A stretch of DNA of 64,000 bases from DATLXH01 sp035576005 (lineage in GTDB: Bacteria > Acidobacteriota > Thermoanaerobaculia > Gp7-AA8), in contig DATLXH010000026.1 in NCBI GenBank assembly GCA_035576005.1, positions 1 through 64,000 of the forward strand, given 5' to 3'. The notes under the pieces were generated by a model that did no database searches, had not been told where the DNA came from, and was given only the letters and a program-made list of their open reading frames with translations. Every line of letters starts with the position of its first letter. Position 1 is the first letter of the stretch. Of the stretch, positions 15,087-23,684 are shown in pieces. A program made the position numbers and the translations under genes.

Positions 15087-17816
15087 ATGATGAATAAGGT
15101 TCTTACTTTGATTTTCGGCTCGAAGCATGAGCGCGATGTCAAAAAGATGTTGCCGGTTGTGGCCGAGATCAACGCGCTCGAGCCTTCGATCGTCCCGCTC
15201 ACGGATGAACAGCTGCGAGGCAAGACGCTCGAGTTTCGTGCCCGCCTTCGACCTGCCGTTGAGGCGATCGAGACCCTTCAGCGGGAGAGCCCCGCCGAGG
15301 AAGCAGAGATCAAACTTGCAAAAGAAGAGCTGAAGGCTCAGCTCGACGCACTCCTGCCAGAGGCGTTCGCTGTCTGTCGCGAGGCAGCGAAGAGAAGTGT
15401 CGGCATGCGGCATTTTGACGTCCAGTTGATGGGAGGCATCGTCCTGCACAACGGCAGGATCGCAGAGATGAAAACCGGCGAGGGGAAGACCCTCATGGCG
15501 ACCTTGCCGGTCTATCTGAATGCTCTGACCGGACGCGGTATGCACGTGGTGACGGTGAACGATTACCTCGCGCGGCGGGACTCTGAGTGGATGGGTCGGG
15601 TCTACAAGTTTCTAGGTCTGAGCGTGGGAGTGATCCAGAACAATCACGGCGACCGCGAACGGCAGATCGCCTATGGCTCGGACGTCACGTACGGGACGAA
15701 CAACGAGTTCGGATTCGACTACCTTCGCGACAACATGAAGTTCGACCTCGAGGCCATGGTGCAGCGAAGTCACGTGTACGCGATCGTCGACGAGGTCGAC
15801 TCGATCCTGATTGATGAGGCGCGGACTCCACTCATCATCAGCGGCCCCTCTGAGGAGTCTGTCGACAAGTACTACTCGGTCGATCGAATCATTCCGCGTC
15901 TGGTCAAAGAGAAAGACTTTCAGATCGACGAGAAGCAGCATACGGCTGTCCTGACTGAAGAGGGCGTGCTGCACGCCGAACAGCTGCTCGGGATCGAAAA
16001 CCTTTACGACCCCGCGAACATGGACGTGCTCCATCACGTGAACCAGGCGTTGAAGGCACACACGCTGTACCGCGTGGACGTCGATTACGTGGTGACCGAC
16101 GGCGAGGTGATCATCGTCGACGAATTCACGGGAAGGCTGATGCCGGGCCGACGCTGGTCCGATGGACTGCATCAGGCAGTCGAAGCGAAGCAGGGGGTAA
16201 AGATCGAAGCAGAGAATCAGACGCTCGCCACGATCACGTTCCAGAACTACTTCCGCATGTACGAGAAACTCGGTGGTATGACCGGCACGGCCGACACAGA
16301 GGCCGCCGAGTTCGACAAGATCTACAGCCTCGAAGTCGTGGTGGTTCCTTCCAACAGGCCGATGGTCCGAGACGATCGTGCGGACCTCGTGTATCGCACG
16401 GAGACGGAAAAGTTCGCAGCGATCGTGGAAGAAATCAAAGAGCGACACAGTGAGGGGCAGCCGAGCCTTGTCGGTACCATCTCGATCGAAAAGTCCGAGC
16501 ATCTTGGATCTCTGCTCAAGAAGCAGGGCATACCGCACGTCGTCCTGAACGCGAAGTACCACGAACGTGAGGCGGAGATCGTGGCGCAGGCTGGTCACAA
16601 AGGCGCCGTCACGATCGCGACGAACATGGCGGGGCGCGGCACAGACATCCTCCTCGGTGGCAACCCGGAGTATCTCGCGCTGCAGAAATCGAAAGGCGTC
16701 GAGGATCTTCTGGAGCGTAAGACGATCGAGGAAAAGATCAAGACGGCGTGGGATGAGGAGCATGCCGAGGTTGTCGATGCCGGCGGTCTGCACATCATCG
16801 GCACGGAAAGGCACGAGTCACGAAGAATCGACAACCAGCTCAGAGGTCGTGCGGGAAGGCAGGGTGATCCTGGCTCGTCCCGTTTCTATCTTTCCCTCGA
16901 AGACGATCTCATGCGGATCTTCGGTTCCGATCGGATCTCCGGATTGATGCAGCGGCTTGGGATGGAAGAAGGAGTGCCGATCGAGCATGGAATGGTCAGC
17001 CGCGCCATCGAGCGTGCACAGAAACAGGTGGAGGGCCGGAACTTCGAGGCGCGGAAACATCTGCTCGAATATGACGACGTGATGAACAAGCAGCGGGCGT
17101 CGATCTACTCGCTGCGTCGCAACATCCTCGAGGGACGCGAGGGGCGTGAATACATTCTCAACGCCTCCGAAGATATCGTCGATTACCTCATCGAGACGCA
17201 CCTGCCGCAGGATAATTCTTCCGAAGAGCCGAACCTGACTGAGTTCTGGGCCGAGATTTACGACTTCTTCGGGATCGATCCGAAATCTCTAACGTTCGAC
17301 GCCGCGACGGCTGGTCGGGAGACCTTCAAATCCGAGCTCATTGACGCTTCCAGGAAGCGTTACGAAGAAAAAGAAGCGATGGTCGGCGCTGAGCTCATGC
17401 GCGTCCACGAGAAATATCTTCTCCTCCAGGTCATTGACGCTCAGTGGAAGGATCACTTGCTGGTTCTCGATCATCTGAAAGAAGGGATCGGCCTGCGCGG
17501 CTACGGTCAGAGGGATCCGCTCATTGAGTACAAGCGCGAGTCGTTCGATCTTTTCCAGTCGATGATGGAGCGAATCCAGGATCGCGTGGTCAAGTACCTC
17601 TGGAAGATCGAGGTGATGGTGGAGGGACGCGAGGAGGCCGCACCTGCCCGTCTTCGCCGTGCGCCCGAGCCGCCGCGCCAGAACCTGATGTTTTCAGGAG
17701 CCCCGAAGGAGATGCAGGCCCCGATCAAGCGGCGCGAGGACAAGGTAGGACGAAACGATCCCTGTCCGTGCGGCTCGGGAAAAAAGTACAAAAAGTGCCA
17801 TGGCACTGCCGCCTAG
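15087..17816 (+). CDS. secA: Preprotein translocase ATPase SecA
   Basis: A 909-residue motor ATPase that drives proteins through SecYEG. It shows the Walker A region EMKTGEGKT (near residue 128), IVDEVDSILIDEARTP (near 233), TGTADTEAAEF and MAGRGTDILLGGNPEY. The C-terminal zinc motif DPCPCGSGKKYKKCHG near residue 891 binds SecB or phospholipid. Length and order match typical SecA. GAAGGAAG lies about 8 nt before the tandem ATGATG start, and either Met could be used. It appears to be transcribed alone, with repeats on both sides. Confidence 0.97.
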   Translation: MMNKVLTLIFGSKHERDVKKMLPVVAEINALEPSIVPLTDEQLRGKTLEFRARLRPAVEAIETLQRESPAEEAEIKLAKEELKAQLDALLPEAFAVCREAAKRSVGMRHFDVQLMGGIVLHNGRIAEMKTGEGKTLMATLPVYLNALTGRGMHVVTVNDYLARRDSEWMGRVYKFLGLSVGVIQNNHGDRERQIAYGSDVTYGTNNEFGFDYLRDNMKFDLEAMVQRSHVYAIVDEVDSILIDEARTPLIISGPSEESVDKYYSVDRIIPRLVKEKDFQIDEKQHTAVLTEEGVLHAEQLLGIENLYDPANMDVLHHVNQALKAHTLYRVDVDYVVTDGEVIIVDEFTGRLMPGRRWSDGLHQAVEAKQGVKIEAENQTLATITFQNYFRMYEKLGGMTGTADTEAAEFDKIYSLEVVVVPSNRPMVRDDRADLVYRTETEKFAAIVEEIKERHSEGQPSLVGTISIEKSEHLGSLLKKQGIPHVVLNAKYHEREAEIVAQAGHKGAVTIATNMAGRGTDILLGGNPEYLALQKSKGVEDLLERKTIEEKIKTAWDEEHAEVVDAGGLHIIGTERHESRRIDNQLRGRAGRQGDPGSSRFYLSLEDDLMRIFGSDRISGLMQRLGMEEGVPIEHGMVSRAIERAQKQVEGRNFEARKHLLEYDDVMNKQRASIYSLRRNILEGREGREYILNASEDIVDYLIETHLPQDNSSEEPNLTEFWAEIYDFFGIDPKSLTFDAATAGRETFKSELIDASRKRYEEKEAMVGAELMRVHEKYLLLQVIDAQWKDHLLVLDHLKEGIGLRGYGQRDPLIEYKRESFDLFQSMMERIQDRVVKYLWKIEVMVEGREEAAPARLRRAPEPPRQNLMFSGAPKEMQAPIKRREDKVGRNDPCPCGSGKKYKKCHGTAA

Positions 17817-17835
17817 GATCGAGGTGGGGACCTCG

Positions 17836-18136
17836 TAGTCATCCTCGAGGCTCACGATGGCACCAGTCCTGCCGCCCGGCCGGCGTAAGCGCGAGGCACC
17901 AGTCTGCGGCCCAGCCGCCGAAGGCGCGAGGCACCAGTCTGCAGCCCAGCCGCCGAAGGCGGCGAAAGATCCGTAGCACCCGGCTTCAGCCGGGTGAATG
18001 CGGCGGAGAAAATCGAACAGCCCGCGGTAGCGGGCGACAGAGTGGCGGGTGCGTGGATGCCCGTGACGCGGTTCTGCCGCCCGCTCACGCGGGCTGTCTG
18101 GCTTGGCCGCTCTTCACCCGGCTGAAGCCGGGTGCT
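17836..18136. repeat. Mixed short palindromes downstream of secA
   Basis: Near-repeats of CGAGGCACCAGTCTGC and GCCGCCGAAGGCG lead to two hairpins: CACCCGGCT-TC-AGCCGGGTG at 17977-17996 and CACCCGGCT-GA-AGCCGGGTG at 18115-18134. Open frames on both strands through this region are repeat artefacts. Confidence 0.7.
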
Positions 18137-18138
18137 AC

Positions 18139-18535
18139 GAATCTTTCGCCGCCTTCGGCGGCGAGAGTGTCCTGGCTCGGTCCCTCCTGGGGGAAGGTCG
18201 GACCCAGGTGTGGCGCCGCGAATCTTTCGCCGCCTTCGGCGGCGAGAGTGTCCTGGCTCGGTCCCTTCTGGGGGAAGGTCGGACCCAGGTGTGGCGCCGC
18301 GGATCTTTCGCCGCCTTCGGCGGCGGGAGTGTCCTGGCTCGGTCCCTTTCTGGGAGAGGGTCGGACCCAGGTGTGGCGCCGCGGATCTTTCGCCGCCCTA
18401 CGGCGGCGGGAGTGTCCCGGGCTCGGTCCCTTTTGGGGAAGGTTGGACCCCAGGTATGGCGGCGCGGATCTTTCGCCCCCCCCTACGGCGACGGGAGCGT
18501 CCGGAAGTGCGTTCCGGGGGAGATCAGACCCCAGG
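18139..18535. repeat. 81-83 bp tandem repeat array
   Basis: Unit starts (RATCTTTCGCCG) occur at 18139, 18220, 18301, 18383 and 18466, giving periods of 81, 81, 82 and 83 bp and nearly five copies. Each unit contains a palindrome of the type CGCCGCC-TTCG-GCGGCG and a GGTCCC...GGGGAAGG block. The first three units are almost identical and later ones diverge. The array ends inside the 3-prime part of the dedA-like gene. There are no unique spacers between identical repeats, so it is not a CRISPR. Confidence 0.9.
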
Positions 18536-19174
18536 CTTTGCCGCGGCCTCGCGTTTGGACTCTCTGCTCGCTCTCCACCATTCGATGACACCCGGCAGAA
18601 TGGACAGGATGATCACCACGATGATCACGATGTGAATGTGCTTTTCAGCCTCGGGGAAGAGTTTGATGAGCGAGTAGCCAATCATGGTCATGCTGAAGAC
18701 CCAGGCGATTCCGCCCACGATGTTGAACATCGCGAAGCGCCTGTAGGGCATGTTCGCCACGCCCGCGATCACGGGCGCGAATGTGCGAATCACCGGTACG
18801 AAGCGCGCGATGATGATGGTCTTTCCGCCGTGCTTTTCGTAGAACTCCTGCGTCTTGAGCAGATGCTTCTTCTTGAAAAGAAGTGAGTCGTCACGCTTGA
18901 AGAGTGCCGGACCGAATCGCTTTCCGATCAGGTAGCCGGTCGCGTCACCGAGGATCGCGCAGGTGATGAGCAGAAGATTCAGATAGACGATATTCAGGTC
19001 GCCTTTCGCCGCGAAGAGCCCTGCTGTGACAAGGAGCGAGTCTCCCGGCAGGAAGAAGCCGATCATCAGACCGGTCTCGACGAAAACGATGATTGCAAGA
19101 CCGACGTACCCGCCCCATTGAATGAGCCCCTGGACGTCAGTTAGGAAGTGGAACGTGTCGCGAAGCCAGTTCAA
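18524..19174 (-). CDS. DedA family membrane protein
   Basis: A 216-residue protein of the DedA/SNARE-associated (VTT) family, implicated in undecaprenyl-phosphate or phospholipid scrambling. It has the family blocks ETGLMIGFFLPGDSLL, GDATGYLIGKRFGP and ARFVPVIRTFAPVIAGVANM with their conserved Gly, Arg and Pro residues, and about five membrane segments. The best start is a TTG at 19174, because AGGAG lies 7-8 nt upstream (19182-19186); an ATG at 19225 would lack a ribosome site. The last few codons run into the tandem array. Confidence 0.88.
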   Translation of the reverse strand: MNWLRDTFHFLTDVQGLIQWGGYVGLAIIVFVETGLMIGFFLPGDSLLVTAGLFAAKGDLNIVYLNLLLITCAILGDATGYLIGKRFGPALFKRDDSLLFKKKHLLKTQEFYEKHGGKTIIIARFVPVIRTFAPVIAGVANMPYRRFAMFNIVGGIAWVFSMTMIGYSLIKLFPEAEKHIHIVIIVVIILSILPGVIEWWRASRESKREAAAKPGV

Positions 19175-19257
19175 ACGGAAACTCCTGTAGAGATCTGAGT
19201 GCTGTGGCGACGATGCGATAGGCACGCCAACACAGTCCGCTGTGGCCGGTCATTCCG

Positions 19258-19291
19258 ATGTCCGGCGCCTTCCCCACCCGCCGCCGGACAT
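19258..19291. repeat. Inverted repeat ATGTCCGGCG/CGCCGGACAT
   Basis: An exact 10-bp stem (19258-19267 with 19282-19291) surrounds a C-rich loop. A third near copy, AATGTCCGGCC, is at 19301-19311, directly beside family 2 repeat copy 2. Confidence 0.55.
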
Positions 19292-19312
19292 TGGAATTGG
19301 AATGTCCGGCCA

Positions 19313-19478
19313 CTAGTGGAGGGTGTCGCAAATCCCCCGGCATTCCTCGGGGATGATGAATGGTCGGATGCGAGGCGGCGCGACGCAGGCAATGCGGACA
19401 TTGTTGAGGAGCGCCAACGAAGCAGCCGGCCGTTCAGCGCCCCGAGGAATGCTGGGGATTTGCGACACCCTCCACTAG
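19313..19478. repeat. Family 2 palindromic repeat, copy 2
   Basis: The outer arms of about 40 bp are inverse complements. They begin CTAGTGGAGGGTGTCGCAAA and end with TTTGCGACACCCTCCACTAG, and include CCCCGAGGAATGC. The interior matches copy 1 (10664-10826) in the opposite orientation. It lies between the dedA-like gene and the biosynthetic locus. Confidence 0.85.
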
Positions 19479-19536
19479 CAGAGCGTGGAGCAGTTTGCAC
19501 GCTACCGGAAGAGCCGTATCATCGCGACTGTTCGAG

Positions 19537-21099
19537 ATGGCGATGACCCCTGAGCGCTATGACGTGATCATCCTCGGAGGAGCCTTCAGCGGCGCCTCCG
19601 CAGCGATTCTGCTCAGAAGGGAGTTGCCTGAGCTTCGCGTCCTGGTGGTCGAGAAGGCCACTGCATTCGACGCGAAGGTTGGAGAAGCGACAACGGAAAT
19701 GTCGGCCATGTTCCTCACGCGCCGTCTCGCTTTGTGGCAGCACCTCGAGCGCGAGCATCTTCCCAAGGAAGGTTTGCGCTACTGGTTCCAGAACGAAAAG
19801 GTGACCTCGCACGAGAACGCGACGGAAGCCGGTGGTTTCCTGAGAAGCTCAGTACCAGCATTTCAGTTGCGGCGTGATGTGCTCGATGAGCATCTTCTCG
19901 CGACCGCAGTCGCCGAAGGGGCGGAGCTCATGCGCCCGGCACGGGTCAAAGAGGTCAACCTCGCCGACTTCGACAGCGAAGTGATCGTGGAGAGTGACGA
20001 CGCAACCACCACGCTCCGAACCCGCTGGGTGCTCGATGCCACAGGACGGGTCACGTACCTCGGCAAGCGGCTTGGGATCATCGACCGCAACGATGATCAT
20101 CCTACGGCGTCGATCTGGGGACGTTGGACGGGAGTCCGCAATATTGACGACCTTGCGGCACGTAGTGGGGGAGGCCTGTCCGCGCGGAACATTGGCTCAC
20201 GCCGTCTCGCGACGAATCACTATACCGGCTACGGCTACTGGATCTGGGTCATCCCCCTGGGCAATGGGGAAACGAGCATCGGGATTGTTTTCGATAAACG
20301 CCTCGTCGATCTTCATCAGAGTAAGGACCGCGAAGCCGACTACATCGCTTTCATGCGGGCGATCCCGTCGCTGGCGCAACTGCTCGATGGGGCGACACTC
20401 CGCTCGGACGATTTCCGGTTCTACGGACAGCTTGCCTACTCGGCGCGTCAGTACATGGGCAGAGGCTGGGCGCTCCTCGGCGACGCAGCGTCGTTCCTCG
20501 ATCCCTACTATTCGCCGGGGCTCGACCACGCCGCCTTTTCCGTCGAGGCGACACTGGGGATCATCAAAGCTGATCAGCAATCGCGTCCTCTTGATTCGCT
20601 GATTCGGGAACACAATGAAACGTTTGTCCGGTCGTACCATCGATTCTTCGAGGCCGCTTATCGGGACAAGTACTTTTACATGGGCGAGGCTGATCTGCTG
20701 GCGGCTTCGTTCATCCTCGATACCGCGCATTACTACATCTTCCTTGTGGTTCCCGCGTACCGCTTCATGAAGAAATTTTTCTGGATGCCGGTTCTCGGCC
20801 CCAAGCCCGCATTTTTCAGCTATCACCTCATGAGTCTTTACAATCGCCGCTTCAAGCGAATCGCTCTGGCGCGACGCGAGCGAGGTGAGGGCGAGCGACG
20901 AAACGACGGCCGACGGTACAAGGCGTACTTCAACCTGAACATGGCACCGTTCCAGATGGTGCTTCGCGGCTTGAAGATGTGGGCCGGCGCGGAAATCGAC
21001 CTGCTACGCCTCGTATTGACGAAGAGGAAGAGCGGGGTCGCACAGCGGTTTGGCAGCGATGCGCCGGTTCCGGCGACGACGATCGAGCCCGGTCGCTGA
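19537..21099 (+). CDS. Halogenase-like FAD-dependent oxidoreductase
   Basis: About 520 residues. The FAD-binding fold opens with YDVIILGGAFSGASAA, then VGEATTEMSAMF, and has GRGWALLGDAASFLDPYYSPG as the second flavin motif. YWIWVIPL (near residue 235) matches the WxWxIP signature used to recognise flavin-dependent halogenases. By eye, the region of the halogenase catalytic Lys reads EGLRYWF, with Arg in place of Lys, so real halogenation is doubtful and a redox or desaturase role is an alternative. Start at 19537 or 19543; the Shine-Dalgarno is weak. It neighbours an acyl ligase, ACP and ketosynthase genes, so the substrate may be ACP-bound. Confidence 0.78.
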   Translation: MAMTPERYDVIILGGAFSGASAAILLRRELPELRVLVVEKATAFDAKVGEATTEMSAMFLTRRLALWQHLEREHLPKEGLRYWFQNEKVTSHENATEAGGFLRSSVPAFQLRRDVLDEHLLATAVAEGAELMRPARVKEVNLADFDSEVIVESDDATTTLRTRWVLDATGRVTYLGKRLGIIDRNDDHPTASIWGRWTGVRNIDDLAARSGGGLSARNIGSRRLATNHYTGYGYWIWVIPLGNGETSIGIVFDKRLVDLHQSKDREADYIAFMRAIPSLAQLLDGATLRSDDFRFYGQLAYSARQYMGRGWALLGDAASFLDPYYSPGLDHAAFSVEATLGIIKADQQSRPLDSLIREHNETFVRSYHRFFEAAYRDKYFYMGEADLLAASFILDTAHYYIFLVVPAYRFMKKFFWMPVLGPKPAFFSYHLMSLYNRRFKRIALARRERGEGERRNDGRRYKAYFNLNMAPFQMVLRGLKMWAGAEIDLLRLVLTKRKSGVAQRFGSDAPVPATTIEPGR

Positions 21100-21177
21100 G
21101 TCAGTCGCGGCGAAGCGCATGTGTCGTGAACGCTGCCGTGCGTCGCGCCTTCCGGGAGACCACGGCACACGCAAAAC

Positions 21178-22566
21178 CTACCGAATTGAATCGAGCTCCG
21201 TTAGCGCTGCCTTCCTGACCTTCCCCCGCTCATCACGGGGGATCGAGTCGATGAGCTTGATGATTCTCGGCACTTTGTGGGACGAGAGTTTCTGTCTGCA
21301 GTGACCGCGGATCTGCTCGCGCGTAATGGCCGGATCCGCGACCACCGCGGCCGCGACGACCTCGCCCCTCGCCCCGGCAGGCTCGCCATAAACTTTTGCA
21401 TCTCGCACTCCGTCCAGCTGCATCAGAACGGCTTCTACCTCGCGCGGGTTCACCTTCTTTCCAGCTGTGTTGATCTGGCCGCCGACGCGTCCAACCAGCT
21501 GAACGGATCCATCACTGTGGAGGCTTGCGATATCGTCTGTGATGAAGCCGGCTGAGGAGAATCGTTCCTCCTCCCCCGGGGTGCCGCCAAAGTAGCCCCG
21601 GGCAACCGCGTCGCTCCTGACGACCATCCGGCCCGACTCCACATCGGTTGAGAGCTCGACTCCATCCATGGCTGAGCCGACCTCATTCCTCTCCGCGGCA
21701 GCGCCAGCACGGTCGTATGTAATGCCGCCGGTCTCACTACATCCATAAAAGGTATGAATCTCTTTGCCGAACCGTTCGCGGAAGCGGTGAGAAACTCTCG
21801 CCGTGAGGGGCGCTCCTGCCGAGATAAAGGTTCGCACCGTCTCGAACTGCCCGTCACTCGCGAGCGTCTGAGAGAGCAGGTCAAACATCAAAGGAATCCC
21901 CGGCAGGACCGTGCAGCTGAAGCGGTTGGAAAGCTCGATGAGAGAAATCGGAACGTAGTCGTTTGAGATTACGATCGACGTTCCCTGCAGCAGAAGGGGC
22001 GTCACCAGATTTGAAAACCCGTACGAGTGGGAGAAAGGAATGGCTCCCAGATTCCGATCGTCGGCACGAATCAGCATCGTGGAGGTGATGTTTCTGCAGT
22101 CGGCAATCAGGCAGCTTTCGGGGGTGATGATCGCTCGCGGGTCACCCGTGGAGCCTGATGTCAGTTTCAGAACAGCCGTGCCCTCAGCGGCTCGCCGTGA
22201 AGCCGCCGGTTGAACAGATGTCACTTCGCGGGGAGATCCGCGGATGACTGCTTTGACTCCGAGTCGATCAATCACCTGGGCCACCTCGGAGGAGCGACTG
22301 TCCCGGTCGATGGGGAGCGCGACCGAATGCAACCTCAATGTGGCGAGGATGGCCGCGACGAAATCCACGGAATTCGGGAGCTGGATCGCTACGACTGTGC
22401 CCTCCGCGACGCCTCTCGAGGATAAAGTTGAAGCGAGCTCGTCGGCCCTGTCTAGAAGCTGACGTCGTGAGGTCGAAAGGAAAGACGAGCCGTCGATCAA
22501 TGCCGGGGCGCCGGGGTCTTCCTCTGCGAGTGCCACGAAGGTGGTGTAGATCGACTCGATCGTCAT
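21178..22566 (-). CDS. AMP-binding acyl/aryl ligase
   Basis: A 462-residue adenylate-forming enzyme (ANL superfamily). Motifs include LKLTSGSTGDPRAI (P-loop, residues about 134-146), FYGCSETGGITYD (A5), RVGGQINTAGKKVNPREVE (A8 hinge) and the catalytic Lys region RDERGKVRKAAL at the C-terminus. It would activate a carboxylic acid as an AMP ester and load it onto CoA or the carrier protein encoded on the other strand. The start codon is about 160 bp from that of the ACP gene, so the two share a divergent control region. The length is on the short side for the family. Substrate type (aryl or fatty) cannot be read from the sequence. Confidence 0.85.
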   Translation of the reverse strand: MTIESIYTTFVALAEEDPGAPALIDGSSFLSTSRRQLLDRADELASTLSSRGVAEGTVVAIQLPNSVDFVAAILATLRLHSVALPIDRDSRSSEVAQVIDRLGVKAVIRGSPREVTSVQPAASRRAAEGTAVLKLTSGSTGDPRAIITPESCLIADCRNITSTMLIRADDRNLGAIPFSHSYGFSNLVTPLLLQGTSIVISNDYVPISLIELSNRFSCTVLPGIPLMFDLLSQTLASDGQFETVRTFISAGAPLTARVSHRFRERFGKEIHTFYGCSETGGITYDRAGAAAERNEVGSAMDGVELSTDVESGRMVVRSDAVARGYFGGTPGEEERFSSAGFITDDIASLHSDGSVQLVGRVGGQINTAGKKVNPREVEAVLMQLDGVRDAKVYGEPAGARGEVVAAAVVADPAITREQIRGHCRQKLSSHKVPRIIKLIDSIPRDERGKVRKAALTELDSIR

Positions 22567-22724
22567 CTTGGAGTGCTGATGTTACGACATGGACGTGGAA
22601 CAGCTCCGCGGCCCGGGATCCCATCCACGATTTTGTCTCAGTCTGTGGCTGGACCGTTACGGGACGCTCGCTCGATGGGCTAGACTGCGAGTCTCTATTC
22701 ATCGCATTCCGTTGGAGGAAAAGA

Positions 22725-23006
22725 TTGTCTGACCGTGATCAGCTGAAGCAAAAGTTGAAGGAGTTACTGATCGATCGACTCAAGTTCGAGGATATGACAG
22801 CCGCGGACATCGGGGACGATGAGCCGCTGTTCGAAGGTGGCCTTGCTCTCGATTCGATCGACGCTCTCGAGATCGTGGTCATGCTCGAGAGTGAATTTGG
22901 AATCAAGGTCAAAAATGAGACGTCGGCACGCGACTCCTTCAAATCCATTTCCTCTCTCGCTGATCTGGTAGACCGGAAGACGAAAGAAGCGCAGCTTCAG
23001 GGGTAA
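22725..23006 (+). CDS. Acyl carrier protein
   Basis: A 93-residue carrier protein. The phosphopantetheine Ser lies in GGLALDSIDALE (about residue 44), followed by the acidic helix II MLESEFGIKV, as in ACPs. The N-terminus is long and charged. The start is a TTG at 22725 with GGAGGAA just upstream; the frame runs open upstream but shows no ACP-like sequence there. The next gene starts 5 bp after its stop. It probably carries the growing chain made by the two ketosynthase-like proteins downstream. Confidence 0.9.
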   Translation: MSDRDQLKQKLKELLIDRLKFEDMTAADIGDDEPLFEGGLALDSIDALEIVVMLESEFGIKVKNETSARDSFKSISSLADLVDRKTKEAQLQG

Positions 23007-23011
23007 GACAA

Positions 23012-23401
23012 TTGTCTTCCTGGCTCTCGACGCTGCCACATCAGATCCCGTTCAGGGCGGCCTCGCGGGTCACCCGGATGGATGAGGTCTCCGTTGACGG
23101 AATCTATCTCTGCAGTTCCGCTGATGCCTTGACCGAGGGCGGGCCTGTCCCTGTGTGGATGGTGATAGAAGCGATGGCTCAGATAGCGGGAGGTCTCGCG
23201 TTCCGTGACCGTCCCGGCCATGGATACCTCTCGGCCATTGACGACGCCTCCATCGACGGGCCGCTGGAGAGTGGAGAGAGTCTCGAGCTGAAGGTCGAGA
23301 TGGAGGCAAACTTCGGGGGGATTTTTCGCTTCAGGGGCCGTGCATTTCGAGCGGGCTCGGAGTGTGCGCGAGCGAAGTTTTATCTGGCCACGCCTCCGTA
23401 G
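23012..23401 (+). CDS. FabZ/FabA-like hot-dog dehydratase
   Basis: A 129-residue single hot-dog protein. LPHQIPFRAASRV carries the catalytic His of the PHRxPF-type motif, and PVWMVIEAMAQIAGG carries the acidic residue of the central helix, matching 3-hydroxyacyl-ACP dehydratases. It would remove water from beta-hydroxyacyl-ACP to give a trans-2-enoyl chain. It starts with TTG, 5 bp after the ACP stop, so translation is probably coupled. A trans-acting beta-keto reductase is required in between and is not encoded beside it. Confidence 0.8.
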   Translation: MSSWLSTLPHQIPFRAASRVTRMDEVSVDGIYLCSSADALTEGGPVPVWMVIEAMAQIAGGLAFRDRPGHGYLSAIDDASIDGPLESGESLELKVEMEANFGGIFRFRGRAFRAGSECARAKFYLATPP

Positions 23402-23449
23402 AGTTCCACCTTCAGCGCTTGCGCCCGGTCAGAAGTGTTCAAACGCGAG

Positions 23450-23587
23450 GGCGAAGCTTTGGAGTGCGGCAGCCGCAGCTGCCGCTTTTGCTTCGAACTC
23501 GGTTGACATCGACGGCCAACGGAGATTTCATCCCGGGAGTGACACAGAAAGCGGCAGCTGCGGCTGCCGCACTCCAAAGGCTTCGCC
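23450..23587. repeat. Family 3 paired-hairpin repeat, copy 2
   Basis: The outer ends are GGCGAAGCTTTGGAGTGCGG and CCGCACTCCAAAGGCTTCGC, with an 8-bp stem hairpin in each arm. The spacer ends GTGACACAGAAAG, which is the inverse of the start of the spacer in the copy at 50739. The two copies therefore lie in opposite orientation. It separates the dehydratase gene from the ketosynthase gene. Confidence 0.85.
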
Positions 23588-23684
23588 CGCCTCCGAAGGT
23601 CGTTGCAGTAGGAATCCGGCATCGGGATGACGTCTGGTGTCGTGCGTGTTGAGCTGAGTACCTCAGACCTTTTGTCTCAAGATC

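Noticed and set aside
14460..15545. 361-codon minus frame with poly-Ala blocks
   Set aside because: It crosses a family 3 repeat and the ends of two real genes; the Ala runs come from GCAGCCGCAGC repeats.
15612..16814. 400-codon antisense frame inside secA (and similar ones in clpX, lon, tig, mfd)
   Set aside because: Codon-bias shadows of strongly conserved genes on the other strand; their sequences match no family.
18139..18535. Possible CRISPR array
   Set aside because: Units are 81-83 bp with no conserved short repeat alternating with unique spacers, and no cas genes are present.
17768..18886. Long open frame (372 codons, plus) and a 168-codon frame on minus through the tandem array
   Set aside because: They run through the 81-83 bp repeats and palindromes, have no start signals and overlap secA or the dedA-like gene; the frames are periodic artefacts.
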